Assembly (NCBI GenBank): GCA_035691485.1
Contig: DASSIZ010000042.1
Coordinates: 1 to 41,780 of the forward strand
Reading direction: 5' to 3'
Origin: Terriglobales bacterium
Lineage (GTDB): Bacteria; Acidobacteriota; Terriglobia; Terriglobales; Acidobacteriaceae
Length of the DNA: 41,780 bases
Below the pieces are notes generated by a model, which saw only the letters and a program-made list of their open reading frames with translations, was not told where the DNA came from and ran no database searches. Below are positions 9,666 to 17,749 of the stretch, piece by piece (position 1 is the stretch's first letter; each line of letters begins with the position of its first letter). Position numbers and translations under genes: made by a program.

Positions 9666-10259
9666 ATGCTGCGGCTGTTGGGTGTTATTTTCCTTGGAAT
9701 CGTTTGCCTCTCCGCGGGCCCTTGGGGCTTGCTAGTCGGCGCGATTCTGATCCTGCTCGGCCATTTCAACGAAACGGTTCGGGTTAGAAAAGTCGGGAGC
9801 GCTAGCGAAGGTTGCCTGAGCGCAGTTCCTCTGTGCAATGCTGTGTATTGCGCAAATTGTGAAGTCATTACCAACAGCCCTCACGATTCGTGCAGTGTCT
9901 GTGGCAGTCACTCTGTGGTCGGGGTTTCCAGGATGCTGACACGTCGCGGGTGGAGGCACGCCGGGGCGAAGACACCTGCGAAGGCGGCCAAATACAAGCT
10001 GAACCTTATCGCCGAAGTACGTGAAATTCCGGCAGACGGGCTAAATGAGACTGCCGACCTGATAACCCGGCTGGCCGAGGCAGGCGGGGATGTTAGATGC
10101 CTTCACGTTAATGTAGAGCCTAATTTCGGCCAAGCTGTTTTGCTCGATAGATTCTCCGAGAAAACGTTCTCCTCTACCGTCCCACTGACGCGGCCCGCTT
10201 CCGCATTCTGTCGAACTGCTCGTGCCTTCCCTGAATTTGGCTGTAAGCAGGGTTCTTGA
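9666..10259 (+). CDS. Hypothetical membrane-anchored zinc-ribbon protein
   Basis: 197 residues from ATG 9666. A hydrophobic N-terminus (about 3-33) is followed by a four-cysteine zinc ribbon: C62, C65 (YCANCEV) and C76, C79 (CSVCGSHS). A basic linker leads into an alpha/beta-looking segment and a tail without recognised features. The ribbon has the spacing of small metal-binding ribbons found in many uncharacterised acidobacterial proteins. Function unknown. It is in the accessory stretch beside the tRNA-Leu, and the last about 40 residues may be frayed, since they are less well-formed than the rest. Confidence 0.55.
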   Translation: MLRLLGVIFLGIVCLSAGPWGLLVGAILILLGHFNETVRVRKVGSASEGCLSAVPLCNAVYCANCEVITNSPHDSCSVCGSHSVVGVSRMLTRRGWRHAGAKTPAKAAKYKLNLIAEVREIPADGLNETADLITRLAEAGGDVRCLHVNVEPNFGQAVLLDRFSEKTFSSTVPLTRPASAFCRTARAFPEFGCKQGS

Positions 10260-10342
10260 TCTTTATCCACGATGGCTCCGCTCCATAGGTGCCCTGCTTC
10301 CATTTCGCCACCTGGCCTCAATCGTGTCGCGCCTGTGGCGAG

Positions 10343-10801
10343 CTACTGCTGCGGAACAATATTCGCGTGACGTGCGACCTCTTGCCAGCGTCCCTGCTGC
10401 TTCATCCATATGGCGGTGAATCGGAGTTGCTGAGTTTTGCCGGCAACCGGCATCTTCCCGCCCCATACAACGGTTTCACTGCCCGCCAGGATCACCGTGT
10501 CGCCATAAACCCGCGCGTGTTCGATACGACGATCGTATGACGTGATTACGAGGAATCCGGATTGAACCATGCCGAGCACTTCTTGTTTGTTCACCAACTT
10601 ATTCAAGGGGTTGGTAACCACCAAGTCGTCAGACCAAAGCCGCCCCATCGCTTTCGGATCGTTGCGCAGGAACGCCTGAACCTCGTCGTCACTAGCTTGG
10701 CGCACCTGTTGTTCCGCCTGCTCGTCGGCGGATCGCGGAGACATTTGTGCCGCAGTAAACAGCAAGAGCCCGGCGAGCATCATCAACGCCGATATTGGCA
10801 T
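10343..10801 (-). CDS. Secreted DUF4440/SnoaL-like protein
   Basis: 152 residues from ATG 10801, which has GGAGGGG just upstream. A hydrophobic leader (about 3-19, ending FTAAQMSPRSAD) looks like a signal peptide. The body is a cone-shaped NTF2/SnoaL-like fold: DDEVQAFLRNDPKAMGRLWSDD, then DRRIEHARVYGDTVILAGSE and FTAIWMKQQGRWQEVARH, the standard DUF4440 pattern. Members have varied or unknown functions, so no reaction is assigned. It lies 49 bases downstream of the tRNA-Leu on the same strand. Confidence 0.75.
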   Translation of the reverse strand: MPISALMMLAGLLLFTAAQMSPRSADEQAEQQVRQASDDEVQAFLRNDPKAMGRLWSDDLVVTNPLNKLVNKQEVLGMVQSGFLVITSYDRRIEHARVYGDTVILAGSETVVWGGKMPVAGKTQQLRFTAIWMKQQGRWQEVARHANIVPQQ

Positions 10802-10850
10802 GACCCCTCCATCGCTTCGGATTCTACAGGCACTGCAGATGCTGGAGGTC

Positions 10851-10939
10851 TGGTGCCCGGGGCCGGACTTGAACCGGCACGCCCCTTTCGGAGCTCGGGA
10901 TTTTAAGTCCCGTGCGTCTGCCAGTTTCGCCACCCGGGC
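10851..10939 (-). tRNA. tRNA-Leu(UAA)
   Basis: 89 nt including an encoded CCA. The acceptor stem GCCCGGG (10939-10933) pairs with CCCGGGC before the discriminator A. The D-arm is GGCGAAACTGGCAGACGC. The anticodon loop is CTTAAAA, giving anticodon UAA (reads Leu UUA/UUG). The long variable arm is that of a class II tRNA, and the T-loop is TTCAAGT. All arms pair. A 3' fragment of a related tRNA-Leu occurs in the same orientation 2.5 kb away at 8297-8352. Confidence 0.95.
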
Positions 10940-11038
10940 GGGGCCACAAAACGGCCGGACCATGGTCATGATACGGGATGGTGGAGCGATTTCGCACAAG
11001 AGTTTCCGGTCGCGCAAGAGGTATGATCAACCGCAGCG

Positions 11039-11764
11039 ATGGCGACCAGCAAAGCCAAATCTTCTCTCGCGCGCGCGTATGACGATCGTTTCTATGGGGC
11101 GAAGAATGAGGGCTCGTACGCGTCGGCCAAGCTCATCCTGCCGCTGGTTTTTGCCGTCATCAAGCCGCGCAGCGTGGTGGATGTCGGCTGCGGCACCGGA
11201 ACCTGGTTGAAGGCGGCGGAAGAGCTCGGGGCCGCTGATTATCACGGCTACGACGGCTCACGCCCCTCCAAGCTGTACATCCCGGAAGAACGATTCACGG
11301 CCGCGGATTTGGCCCAACCTCTCCGTACTGGCCGGCGATTCGATCTCGCCATCTGCTGCGAAGTCGCCGAGCACCTGCCGCTGGATGCCGCTGAAATTCT
11401 AGTGACCACGGTCACGTCGCTGTCCGATGTTGTGCTGTTCTCGGCGGCGATACCGGGCCAGGGAGGCCGGCGCCACGTCAATGAGCAGTGGCCGGCTTAC
11501 TGGCAGAACCTGTTTGAAAAACAGCGCTACTCGGCGTACGACTGCATCCGGCCGCGGATTTGGAATGAGCGGCAGGTGGATTGGTGGTACCGCCAGAACA
11601 CCGTTCTCTACGTCGCCGACGCGGTCGCCGCAAGATTCTCACTGCCATCGAAGACAGCAGAGGTCCTGTCGCTGGTCCACCCGGAACTCTACGAAGCGCA
11701 ACGCCGGAAGAGGGTTTTGAAAGATTTCGTCCGTAAGGCCAAGCGGGCGATCACGCGCACATAA
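11039..11764 (+). CDS. Class I SAM-dependent methyltransferase
   Basis: 241 residues. The SAM-binding motif I VVDVGCGTGTW is at 46-56 with the acidic end of strand 2 at HGYDG. Motif IV is FDLAICCEVAEHLPLD, typical of Methyltransf_23/11 enzymes. The following HVNEQWPAYWQNLF is common in methyltransferases found in glycan or glycopeptide clusters. Basic C-terminal helix. Substrate unknown, and no biosynthetic neighbours point to one. It reads away from the tRNA-Leu and starts at ATG 11039 with no strong ribosome site. Confidence 0.85.
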   Translation: MATSKAKSSLARAYDDRFYGAKNEGSYASAKLILPLVFAVIKPRSVVDVGCGTGTWLKAAEELGAADYHGYDGSRPSKLYIPEERFTAADLAQPLRTGRRFDLAICCEVAEHLPLDAAEILVTTVTSLSDVVLFSAAIPGQGGRRHVNEQWPAYWQNLFEKQRYSAYDCIRPRIWNERQVDWWYRQNTVLYVADAVAARFSLPSKTAEVLSLVHPELYEAQRRKRVLKDFVRKAKRAITRT

Positions 11765-11845
11765 GCAGTACACAGTTAGAGTCGCGTCGCTGATGGTTCC
11801 GATTACAATAAGGACGTTATCTCCTACCAAGTTGGCGGAGGCTTC

Positions 11846-12712
11846 ATGTACCGATTTGTGTATCACAACGACCGTGTACTTCCCCTGGAAGAGGTGCGGC
11901 TGTCGCCGGGGCAGGCGGGCCTGATCAACGGGTGGGGTATCTTCAGCACGGTCCGAGTGTACGACGGCATTCCGTTCGCGCTCGAGCGGCACTACGAGCG
12001 TCTGGCACGCGATGCCAAGCGCATTCAACTGCCGCTAAAATTCACATTGGGGGAAGTTCGCGACTCCATGCTGTCGATGCTGCAGGCGAACCGCGCCGGC
12101 AACGCCTGTGTGCGTGTTTATTTCATCTTCAACACTGTTGGCATCTGGAAAAGCGACGAACAGTTTCCGCCCGTGGACCTGATCATGTACGCCGTGGACG
12201 TGCCCACCCGCGTCGGTCCAACCAAGCTCTCGGTGCAGGAGAACGGGCGCCACGCGGCGCACCCGCTGGCCGGAACGAAAGTGACTTCGTGGCTGGGCAA
12301 CGCCTGGATGGTTGAACAGGCACACCAGCGCGGCTTTGACGATGCCCTGCTGCTGAACGAGCGGGGAGAGGTGGCGGAGAGCACGGCGGCCAATGTCTTC
12401 TGCGTGCGCGGCGGCGACGTGGCAACGCCTCCGCTCAATTCCGGCTGCCTGGCGGGAGTCAGCCGCGCTGTTCTTCTGGAAGAAGCGCCCAAGGCCGGAA
12501 TCGCAATTGCCGAACGGACGCTGACGCTGGAGGATTTCAACTACGCCGACGAGGTGTTCATCACCTCGACCACGCGGCACGTGCAACCGATCTCGCACAT
12601 CGAGAAGCGCGCGATGAAACAGGCCCCTGGTCCAGTGACGGAAAAATTGGGGGCAATGTTCAACCATTACGTGCGGGAGTATCTGGGGCGAGCGGCGGCG
12701 GCAGTGAAGTAA
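11846..12712 (+). CDS. Fold-type IV PLP enzyme (branched-chain aminotransferase / ADC lyase family)
   Basis: 288 residues, full length for the class IV aminotransferase family. The PLP lysine is Lys145 (LAGTKVTSWLGN). The cofactor-phosphate region GEVAESTAANVFCVRGG and the later LAGVSRAVLLEEA and DEVFITSTTRHVQPI segments are all characteristic. GGAGG lies five bases before the ATG. Members include IlvE, D-amino acid aminotransferase and PabC (aminodeoxychorismate lyase), which are hard to separate by sequence; there is no pabA/B or ilv neighbour to decide. Confidence 0.85.
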   Translation: MYRFVYHNDRVLPLEEVRLSPGQAGLINGWGIFSTVRVYDGIPFALERHYERLARDAKRIQLPLKFTLGEVRDSMLSMLQANRAGNACVRVYFIFNTVGIWKSDEQFPPVDLIMYAVDVPTRVGPTKLSVQENGRHAAHPLAGTKVTSWLGNAWMVEQAHQRGFDDALLLNERGEVAESTAANVFCVRGGDVATPPLNSGCLAGVSRAVLLEEAPKAGIAIAERTLTLEDFNYADEVFITSTTRHVQPISHIEKRAMKQAPGPVTEKLGAMFNHYVREYLGRAAAAVK

Positions 12713-12798
12713 GGCGGAGACTGGCAGGAGTCAGGTTTCAGAGAAGGGTCGGGTCAACTGAATTCCCACTTCATGGGAGCGCTAATTAAGCCCGGCAA

Positions 12799-13062
12799 CT
12801 AGCTGGGCTGGCGCGCCATCACCTGGCCGTCGTTCAGGAAAAATTGCGCCGAGCATTTGTCGGAGCCGCAGATGATGGGAATGAGACCCGAAATCTGGCG
12901 GCGCGTAATCAGACCGAGAGTGCCGCAAGCCGGGCAGGCGAGAACCGCCCAGTAGGGATCGTCGGCTTCCCCCACTTCGCCCGCATTTTCCAGCACGAAC
13001 ATGGCGCCGGGGCCCATTTGCTCCGGGACCCACTCGTTCAGAACGTCAATCTCAACGACCAT
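12799..13062 (-). CDS. Small zinc-ribbon protein, hypothetical
   Basis: 87 residues with a perfect GGAGGTGA ribosome site five bases before ATG 13062. Cysteines at 43/46 (CPACGTLG) and 65/70 (CGSDKC) form a probable zinc ribbon around ITRRQISGLIPII. The acidic N-terminal third ends in DDPYWAVL. No recognised family. It follows the MerR gene by 31 bases on the same strand and is likely co-transcribed with it. It could be a small regulatory or metal-binding partner, but that is inference from position. Confidence 0.75.
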   Translation of the reverse strand: MVVEIDVLNEWVPEQMGPGAMFVLENAGEVGEADDPYWAVLACPACGTLGLITRRQISGLIPIICGSDKCSAQFFLNDGQVMARQPS

Positions 13063-13093
13063 CCGTCACCTCCGCAGATGATGGCGTCTTCAT

Positions 13094-13609
13094 TTATGAA
13101 ACGCGCCGGGCGCGCAACCGCCGCACACCGGAATCAGAGCGGACCGACTTCTTCTCCCGAGCCGGCGGGCGCGGGTTTTGCGCGGCGCCGGATTTCACGT
13201 CTTGCAGTTCGGCGCGCACCTGCCGCACCGTATCGCTCAAGCAGATGGTGAACATCGCCTGGCGCGAATTTTTCAGAACGTCGATCACCTGCTGCGGCGA
13301 GGTTTCCAGGAACAGGCGCTTGCCGTCGGTGAGCAGGTGGTAATCGGAGCCGGCGCTGACGGTCTGCACCAGACGCTTGCCGAATTCTTTTTGCAGGAAG
13401 CGGATCACCATGCGGACGCGCTGTAGCGAGAAACCGCGGCGGCGAAGATCGCAGATCACCGCCATTTCCGCGACATCATCCAGCGAGTAGAGGCGGCGGT
13501 GGCCCTGCTTGAGCGGAACCACCAGCCCTCGCTCGTCCCACCACTGCAGCTGGCGCGCGGTGATGCCGGTCAGAGCGATGACCTCGTTCGATGTGTACCG
13601 CTGCTCCAT
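13094..13609 (-). CDS. MerR-family transcriptional regulator
   Basis: 171 residues. An N-terminal winged helix-turn-helix of MerR type, SNEVIALTGITARQLQWWDE then RRLYSLDDVAEM, occupies residues 5-50. A coiled dimer helix region (LRRRGFSLQRVRMVIRFLQ) follows, then a C-terminal region with no conserved Cys cluster, so it is not a canonical metal or redox sensor. The C-terminus is basic (SGVRRLRARRVS). An exact inverted repeat (13651-13667) in the AT-rich upstream region is a candidate autoregulatory site. It probably forms an operon with the downstream zinc-ribbon gene. Confidence 0.9.
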   Translation of the reverse strand: MEQRYTSNEVIALTGITARQLQWWDERGLVVPLKQGHRRLYSLDDVAEMAVICDLRRRGFSLQRVRMVIRFLQKEFGKRLVQTVSAGSDYHLLTDGKRLFLETSPQQVIDVLKNSRQAMFTICLSDTVRQVRAELQDVKSGAAQNPRPPAREKKSVRSDSGVRRLRARRVS

Positions 13610-13650
13610 GCTCTCCCTATCCCAAAAAACTTAAAAACAATACTATCTAT

Positions 13651-13667
13651 AAATGTTTAAAACATTT
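13651..13667. promoter_or_regulatory. Perfect dyad, candidate operator of the MerR gene
   Basis: AAATGTTT-A-AAACATTT, an exact 8+1+8 inverted repeat 42 bases upstream of the MerR start codon in the only strongly AT-rich patch nearby. MerR proteins bind dyads between promoter elements. I could not fix the -35/-10 boxes. Confidence 0.5.
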
Positions 13668-13759
13668 TAGGCGTGTGATGTGGGAAGTCAAGATGAAACG
13701 GCGGTGGAAAACGTTGATTAAGATGACGCCGCCGGCTCAGAGGTGAGGAGGATCCGGAA

Positions 13760-13969
13760 TCAGGAGCGGCCGCCACCCACGAAGTGGACGATCTCAAGCC
13801 GGTCCCCTTCCGAGAGGAACGTCGTCGTCCAGCGGTCGCGAGCGACGATGTCGCGATTGAGTTCGATCGCAACCCGGTCGGACTTCATGCCGAGTTGCTC
13901 GACCAGCGCGGCCAGGGTGAGGCGGTCGCCAGCAAAGTCGCGTTCTTCGCCGTTGATGAGCAAGCGCAT
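13760..13969 (-). CDS. thiS: Sulfur carrier protein ThiS
   Basis: 69 residues from ATG 13969. Ubiquitin-like beta-grasp protein that carries sulfur as a C-terminal thiocarboxylate for thiazole synthesis: LLINGEERDF, then LTLAALVEQLGMKSDRVAIELN and GDRLEIVHFVGGG match ThiS closely. The chain continues two residues past the Gly-Gly (GGGRS), whereas classical ThiS ends at Gly-Gly. There is no thiG, thiF or thiO nearby. An in-frame TTG 27 bases upstream would add nine residues (ending LPP) with no family support. Confidence 0.8.
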   Translation of the reverse strand: MRLLINGEERDFAGDRLTLAALVEQLGMKSDRVAIELNRDIVARDRWTTTFLSEGDRLEIVHFVGGGRS

Positions 13970-13996
13970 GGGTGGAAGCAAGAATATCAAACGCAA

Positions 13997-14869
13997 CTAG
14001 GTGGTCGGCTTCAAGTTGTATTTCCGGCTGGCGGATTTACCGCGATGCGTGGCCTGGACGAGGACCGCAGTCGCGGTCAGGTCGAGTCCGCCCAGCGCGA
14101 GGTAGACGTCGGCCACGCCTTCGTTGCCGGCGTTCGCGTACACATAGGTGGCAGCGGCTTTGCCGGAAGTAATGCGGCAGGCAACTTGCGCCTCCCCGGC
14201 CGGTGCACCTTCATCCGTGATCTTCACACCGATGGTGATGCCGCTGCCGTCGCCGGATAGCGTCGGGGGCAGACACTCCAACGACAATCCTTTCCCGATC
14301 TGCGAGCCGGCGGGAGAAAGGCTAAAACCCGCGTCCTGCGGTTTGCCGGCCACAGCGGCAGCGGATTGCGCGGCCAACTCATCGGGCGGAGAAACATCGG
14401 CCGGCGGAGCAGATGGCGCAGGCTCCAGCGGTATAGGAATTGCAATGTCAGGCGTCGTGACGGGCGCAAGGTTCGCCTCATCCGCCGCCGTGTCCGCGTG
14501 CACGACGAAATCCTCTATGATCGGCAGTTCCGCCAGGTCGGTGGCGGTCATGGCCGGCGCAGCGGCAACGGCTTGCACCTCCGCCGCGGGCTCCGCGTGC
14601 GGTTCGATTTCGGCTTCGATGTGGCCTTCGCGCACGGCGGCGACAAAATGCTTGTGCTGATCCTTGAGCAACTCGTGCACGCGCTCTTCGGAGAACGCCG
14701 GGTCCTTCATCTTTTCCGCGTACGAAGTGGCGCGCTTGCCGATGCAGCGCCCTTTCACGAAGACTAGAGTTTGCAGGAGGAGTTCGTGCTGACGAGCCTC
14801 GGTCTGCACGTGGTACACGGTGTCCGCATACTTCACGTCGGTGTTGAAGCCGAAAATCACCAAATGCAC
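13997..14869 (-). CDS. Hypothetical two-domain protein ('HVQTE' N-domain, Ig-like C-domain)
   Basis: 290 residues, probably from GTG 14869. The first about 70 residues (GFNTDVKYADTVYHVQTEAR, then LVFVKGRCIGKRATSYAEK) resemble a domain seen in uncharacterised deltaproteobacterial and acidobacterial proteins (recollection only). A long Ala/Pro/Glu-rich, probably disordered linker covers about 90-185. The C-terminal about 90 residues look beta-rich (ITIGVKITDEGAPAGEAQVACR), like an Ig or carboxypeptidase-regulatory fold. No signal peptide. It diverges from nuoA, with the nuo promoter in between, and leads into thiS 27 bases downstream. Confidence 0.7.
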   Translation of the reverse strand: MHLVIFGFNTDVKYADTVYHVQTEARQHELLLQTLVFVKGRCIGKRATSYAEKMKDPAFSEERVHELLKDQHKHFVAAVREGHIEAEIEPHAEPAAEVQAVAAAPAMTATDLAELPIIEDFVVHADTAADEANLAPVTTPDIAIPIPLEPAPSAPPADVSPPDELAAQSAAAVAGKPQDAGFSLSPAGSQIGKGLSLECLPPTLSGDGSGITIGVKITDEGAPAGEAQVACRITSGKAAATYVYANAGNEGVADVYLALGGLDLTATAVLVQATHRGKSASRKYNLKPTT

Positions 14870-14984
14870 CCGAGAAACAGCCGGAACTGTCGCGGTTTTT
14901 TGTCTGCCGCGGGGTCAGGGTAGAAGCCGCTGGCGCGGTGCGCTGACGACCGCAAACGCGCGTCGCGCGCCGCTCCTAGCCTGC

Positions 14985-15014
14985 TTGACACTGCACAGGA
15001 CGCAAAACTATAGT
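14985..15014 (+). promoter_or_regulatory. Sigma70-type promoter of nuo cluster 1
   Basis: TTGACA at 14985-14990, 18-bp spacer, TATAGT at 15009-15014. Predicted start about 15021, 40 nt before the nuoA ATG. It lies in a 190-bp divergent gap. Confidence 0.75.
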
Positions 15015-15060
15015 CGATTGTTTGCCCAGTGCTTGGGCGCGAATTATATACAGCTCCCTT

Positions 15061-15543
15061 ATGCCGGACAACTACTTTGCCCGTTACCTGCCGCTGCTGC
15101 TTCAACTTGCAATCGCTTTGGCATTGGCGGGCGGAATGGTGGTCCTCTCCACCCTGGTCGGCAGGCATCGTTACAGCCGCGCCAAGATGTCCCCCTACGA
15201 ATGCGGCATGACGCCCGTGGGTGACGCGCGCGAACGTTTCTCGGTGAAGTTCTACCTGGTGGCGATGCTGTTCATCCTGTTCGATGTGGAAGCCGTGTTC
15301 CTGTATCCCTGGGCGGTGCTGCTGCGCGAACTGAAAATGTTCGGTTTCTGGGAGATGCTGGTGTACATCGGCATCGTGCTGGTCGGCCTGTTCTATGTTT
15401 GGAATAAGGGAGTGCTGGACTGGTCGGGAGCAGAACGCATCGGCGCCGGAGTTTCCAGCGCGCCGGCCACGATGGTTCACCCTGGCGAAGCTCCCGGCCC
15501 CGTGCCGGCGGTCATGGCGCCGATGGAAGGGGGCAAGCGCTAA
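15061..15543 (+). CDS. nuoA: NADH-quinone oxidoreductase subunit A
   Basis: 160-residue membrane subunit of complex I with three helices, forming part of the quinone-site/E-channel region with NuoH and NuoJ. The family markers SPYECGMTP and FDVEAVFLYPWA are present, including the conserved Asp/Glu pair. The C-terminus is about 30 residues longer than usual, with an Ala/Pro-rich tail after NKGVLDWSG. ATG 15061 is chosen: an upstream in-frame TTG would lie on the predicted transcription start. First gene of cluster 1. nuoB, normally next, is missing. Confidence 0.95.
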   Translation: MPDNYFARYLPLLLQLAIALALAGGMVVLSTLVGRHRYSRAKMSPYECGMTPVGDARERFSVKFYLVAMLFILFDVEAVFLYPWAVLLRELKMFGFWEMLVYIGIVLVGLFYVWNKGVLDWSGAERIGAGVSSAPATMVHPGEAPGPVPAVMAPMEGGKR

Positions 15544-15545
15544 CC

Positions 15546-16043
15546 ATGCCTGTGGCGCCCGCCATCACCGACGTGGAGCAACTGAAAGACCGGCCGGAGC
15601 TGGCGCGGCTGGTGGCCATGCGCGCCGACGCGGTCGAGGGTGCGAAGTTCGATCGCGGCGAACTTAGTATCTACCTGCGACGGGACGCAATCCGGGAAGC
15701 CTGTGCTCTCCTGCGCGACGATTCCGAACTGCAATACAACTTCTTTTCCGATGTCACCTGCGTCGACTGGTACCCGTCGGAACCGCGCTTCGAAGTGGTG
15801 TATCACCTCTTCTCGATTTCGAAAAAGCGGCGCGTGCGATTGAAAGTGAAGCTCAGCGGTGACGATCCGGTGGTGGATTCGGTCACCTCCGTATGGCCGG
15901 CGGCGAACTTCTTCGAGCGCGAAGTCTTCGACCTTTTCGGCATCCGCTTTGAAGGCCATCCCTACCTGCGGCGCATCATGATGCCGGAAAACTGGGAAGG
16001 CCACCCTTTGCGCAGAGATTATCCCGTCGAGGGCTATCGCTGA
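15546..16043 (+). CDS. nuoC: NADH-quinone oxidoreductase subunit C
   Basis: 165 residues, the 30-kDa peripheral-arm subunit. It contains VTCVDWYPSEPRFEVVYHL and the C-terminal signature REVFDLFGIRFEGHP with LRRDYPVEGYR. Two bases separate it from nuoA, where a nuoB gene would usually sit. It is not fused to NuoD, unlike the E. coli NuoCD fusion. Its stop overlaps the nuoD start. Confidence 0.95.
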   Translation: MPVAPAITDVEQLKDRPELARLVAMRADAVEGAKFDRGELSIYLRRDAIREACALLRDDSELQYNFFSDVTCVDWYPSEPRFEVVYHLFSISKKRRVRLKVKLSGDDPVVDSVTSVWPAANFFEREVFDLFGIRFEGHPYLRRIMMPENWEGHPLRRDYPVEGYR

Positions 16044-17248
16044 TGGGCCATCTTCCCCACATCGCGTCGCTGGAGGAGAGCGGCGACCGCACGATGATCC
16101 TAAACATGGGCCCGCAACACCCGTCCACCCACGGCGTGCTGCGCCTGGTGCTGGAGATTGACGGCGAAACCGTGGTTCGCATGATGCCGGACATCGGCTA
16201 CCTGCACACCGGGATCGAGAAAACCTACGAGGCCAAGTTCTACCAGCAGGGCGTCCCGCTCGCCGACCGCATGGATTACCTGTCGCCATTCAGCAATGAG
16301 CTGGGCTTCGTGCTGGCGGCGGAGAAACTGCTCGGCATCGAGGCGCCCCCGCGCGCGCAGTGGATGCGCGTGCTGATGAACGAGCTGACGCGCCTGAACT
16401 CGCACCTGGTGTGGCTGGGCACGCACGCCATCGACATCGGCGCCATGTCGGTATTGCTGTATTGCTTCCGCGAGCGCGAAGACATCCTGCGCCTGTTCGA
16501 AGCGCTGGCCGGCCAGCGCATGTTCGATTCCTACTTCCGCGTCGGCGGCCTGAGCATGGAGCCGCCGATCGGATTCTTTGAACGCGTAAAACAGTTTGCC
16601 GACCGCTTCCCTGCCCGCATCAATGAATACGAAAATCTGCTGACCAGCAATCCCATTTGGATGCGGCGGACGAAGGGGATCGCGCACATCACGGCGGAGG
16701 ACGCCATCGCGCTTGGCGCCAGCGGCCCGACCCTGCGCGCCAGCGGCGTGGACATTGACTTGCGCCGCGATGCCCCGTACTCGGGTTACGAGAAATTTCA
16801 ATTCAACGTGCCGGTTTCCAGCGACGGCGACGTGTTCGCGCGTTACATCTGCCGCGTCCAGGAAATGCGCGAATCCACCAAGATCATTCAGCAGTGCCTG
16901 GCGGGAATGCCCGCGGGCCCGATCAAGGCCGACGCGCCGAAAGTGGTGCTGCCCGATCGCGAGAAGATGAAGACGCAGATGGAAGCGCTCATCTATCACT
17001 TCAAGATCATCACCGAAGGCTTCACGGTTCCGGCGGGCGAGGTGTACGTGGCGACGGAATCGCCGCGAGGCGAACTTGGTTTTTACATGGTGAGCGACGG
17101 CACGGCAAAGCCGTATCGCGTGCACGTGCGCGCGCCATCGTTCGCCAATTTGCAAACCCTGTCGCGGTTGTGCGAAGGCCGCCTGATCGCCGACGTCGTG
17201 GCGGCAATCGGGAGCATAGACATCGTGTTGGGGGATGTGGACCGGTAA
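16043..17248 (+). CDS. nuoD: NADH-quinone oxidoreductase subunit D
   Basis: 401 residues, the 49-kDa subunit that lines the quinone pocket with NuoB. It has NMGPQHPSTHGVLRL near the N-terminus, GYLHTGIEK carrying the quinone-site Tyr, ELTRLNSHLVWLG, and the C-terminal DIVLGDVDR typical of complex I rather than of [NiFe] hydrogenases (no C-terminal CxxC). It overlaps nuoC by one base (TGATG). Since the quinone site needs NuoB and none is encoded in this cluster, NuoB must come from elsewhere if the product works as complex I. Confidence 0.95.
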   Translation: MGHLPHIASLEESGDRTMILNMGPQHPSTHGVLRLVLEIDGETVVRMMPDIGYLHTGIEKTYEAKFYQQGVPLADRMDYLSPFSNELGFVLAAEKLLGIEAPPRAQWMRVLMNELTRLNSHLVWLGTHAIDIGAMSVLLYCFREREDILRLFEALAGQRMFDSYFRVGGLSMEPPIGFFERVKQFADRFPARINEYENLLTSNPIWMRRTKGIAHITAEDAIALGASGPTLRASGVDIDLRRDAPYSGYEKFQFNVPVSSDGDVFARYICRVQEMRESTKIIQQCLAGMPAGPIKADAPKVVLPDREKMKTQMEALIYHFKIITEGFTVPAGEVYVATESPRGELGFYMVSDGTAKPYRVHVRAPSFANLQTLSRLCEGRLIADVVAAIGSIDIVLGDVDR

Positions 17249-17730
17249 TGGTAGTCAGCGAGCAACTCGACGCTTTCTTCACCGAGAAGATGAAGGACTA
17301 CCCTACGCGACGGTCGTTCCTGGTCCCGATGCTCCTTTACACACAGGATGAGGTCGGCTACCTGTCCGACGAGGCGATCGCCTACGTGGCGCAGAAAGTG
17401 GATTTGAGCGAGCTCGAAGTGCGCAACGTGATCAGCTATTACTCGATGCTGATCACCAAGCCGCGCGGCAAGTACAACGTGCAGGTGTGCCGCAATATCT
17501 GCTGCATGCTGCGCGGCACCGACGAAATCATCGCGCACGTGAAGCAGCGGCTCGGCATCGGCCACAAGGGCACCACGGAAGACCGAATGTTTTCATTCGA
17601 AGAGGTGGAATGCATTGGCGCCTGCAGCTGGGCGCCGGCGATGCAAGTGAATTACGACTTTCACGAAAACTTAACGACCGAACGCGTGGACGACGTCATA
17701 CAACAGTATCGAAGCAAGACTAATTTGTAA
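17248..17730 (+). CDS. nuoE: NADH-quinone oxidoreductase subunit E
   Basis: 160 residues, the 24-kDa thioredoxin-like [2Fe-2S] (N1a) subunit of the NADH module. Cluster ligands are C81, C86 (VCRNICC), C122 and C126 (ECIGAC). ATG 17248 overlaps the nuoD stop (TAATG); longer in-frame extensions into nuoD are artefacts. The last three residues (TNL) and the stop codon are made from the TAATTTG heptad array that follows, so the original C-terminus may have been altered by the array. Confidence 0.93.
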   Translation: MVVSEQLDAFFTEKMKDYPTRRSFLVPMLLYTQDEVGYLSDEAIAYVAQKVDLSELEVRNVISYYSMLITKPRGKYNVQVCRNICCMLRGTDEIIAHVKQRLGIGHKGTTEDRMFSFEEVECIGACSWAPAMQVNYDFHENLTTERVDDVIQQYRSKTNL

Positions 17731-17748
17731 TTTGTAATTTGTAATTTT
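17721..17748. repeat. Heptad array at the nuoE / four-helix-bundle junction
   Basis: Four 7-bp units (TAATTTG three times, then TAATTTT). It supplies the nuoE stop codon and ends one base before the next ATG. Inverted partner at 18123-18157. Confidence 0.85.
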
Positions 17749-17749
17749 C

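Noticed and set aside
12786-12808. Terminator hairpin (AGCCCGGC / GCTGGGCT) at the end of the zinc-ribbon gene
   Set aside because: The stem overlaps the stop codon and has no U-run on either strand.
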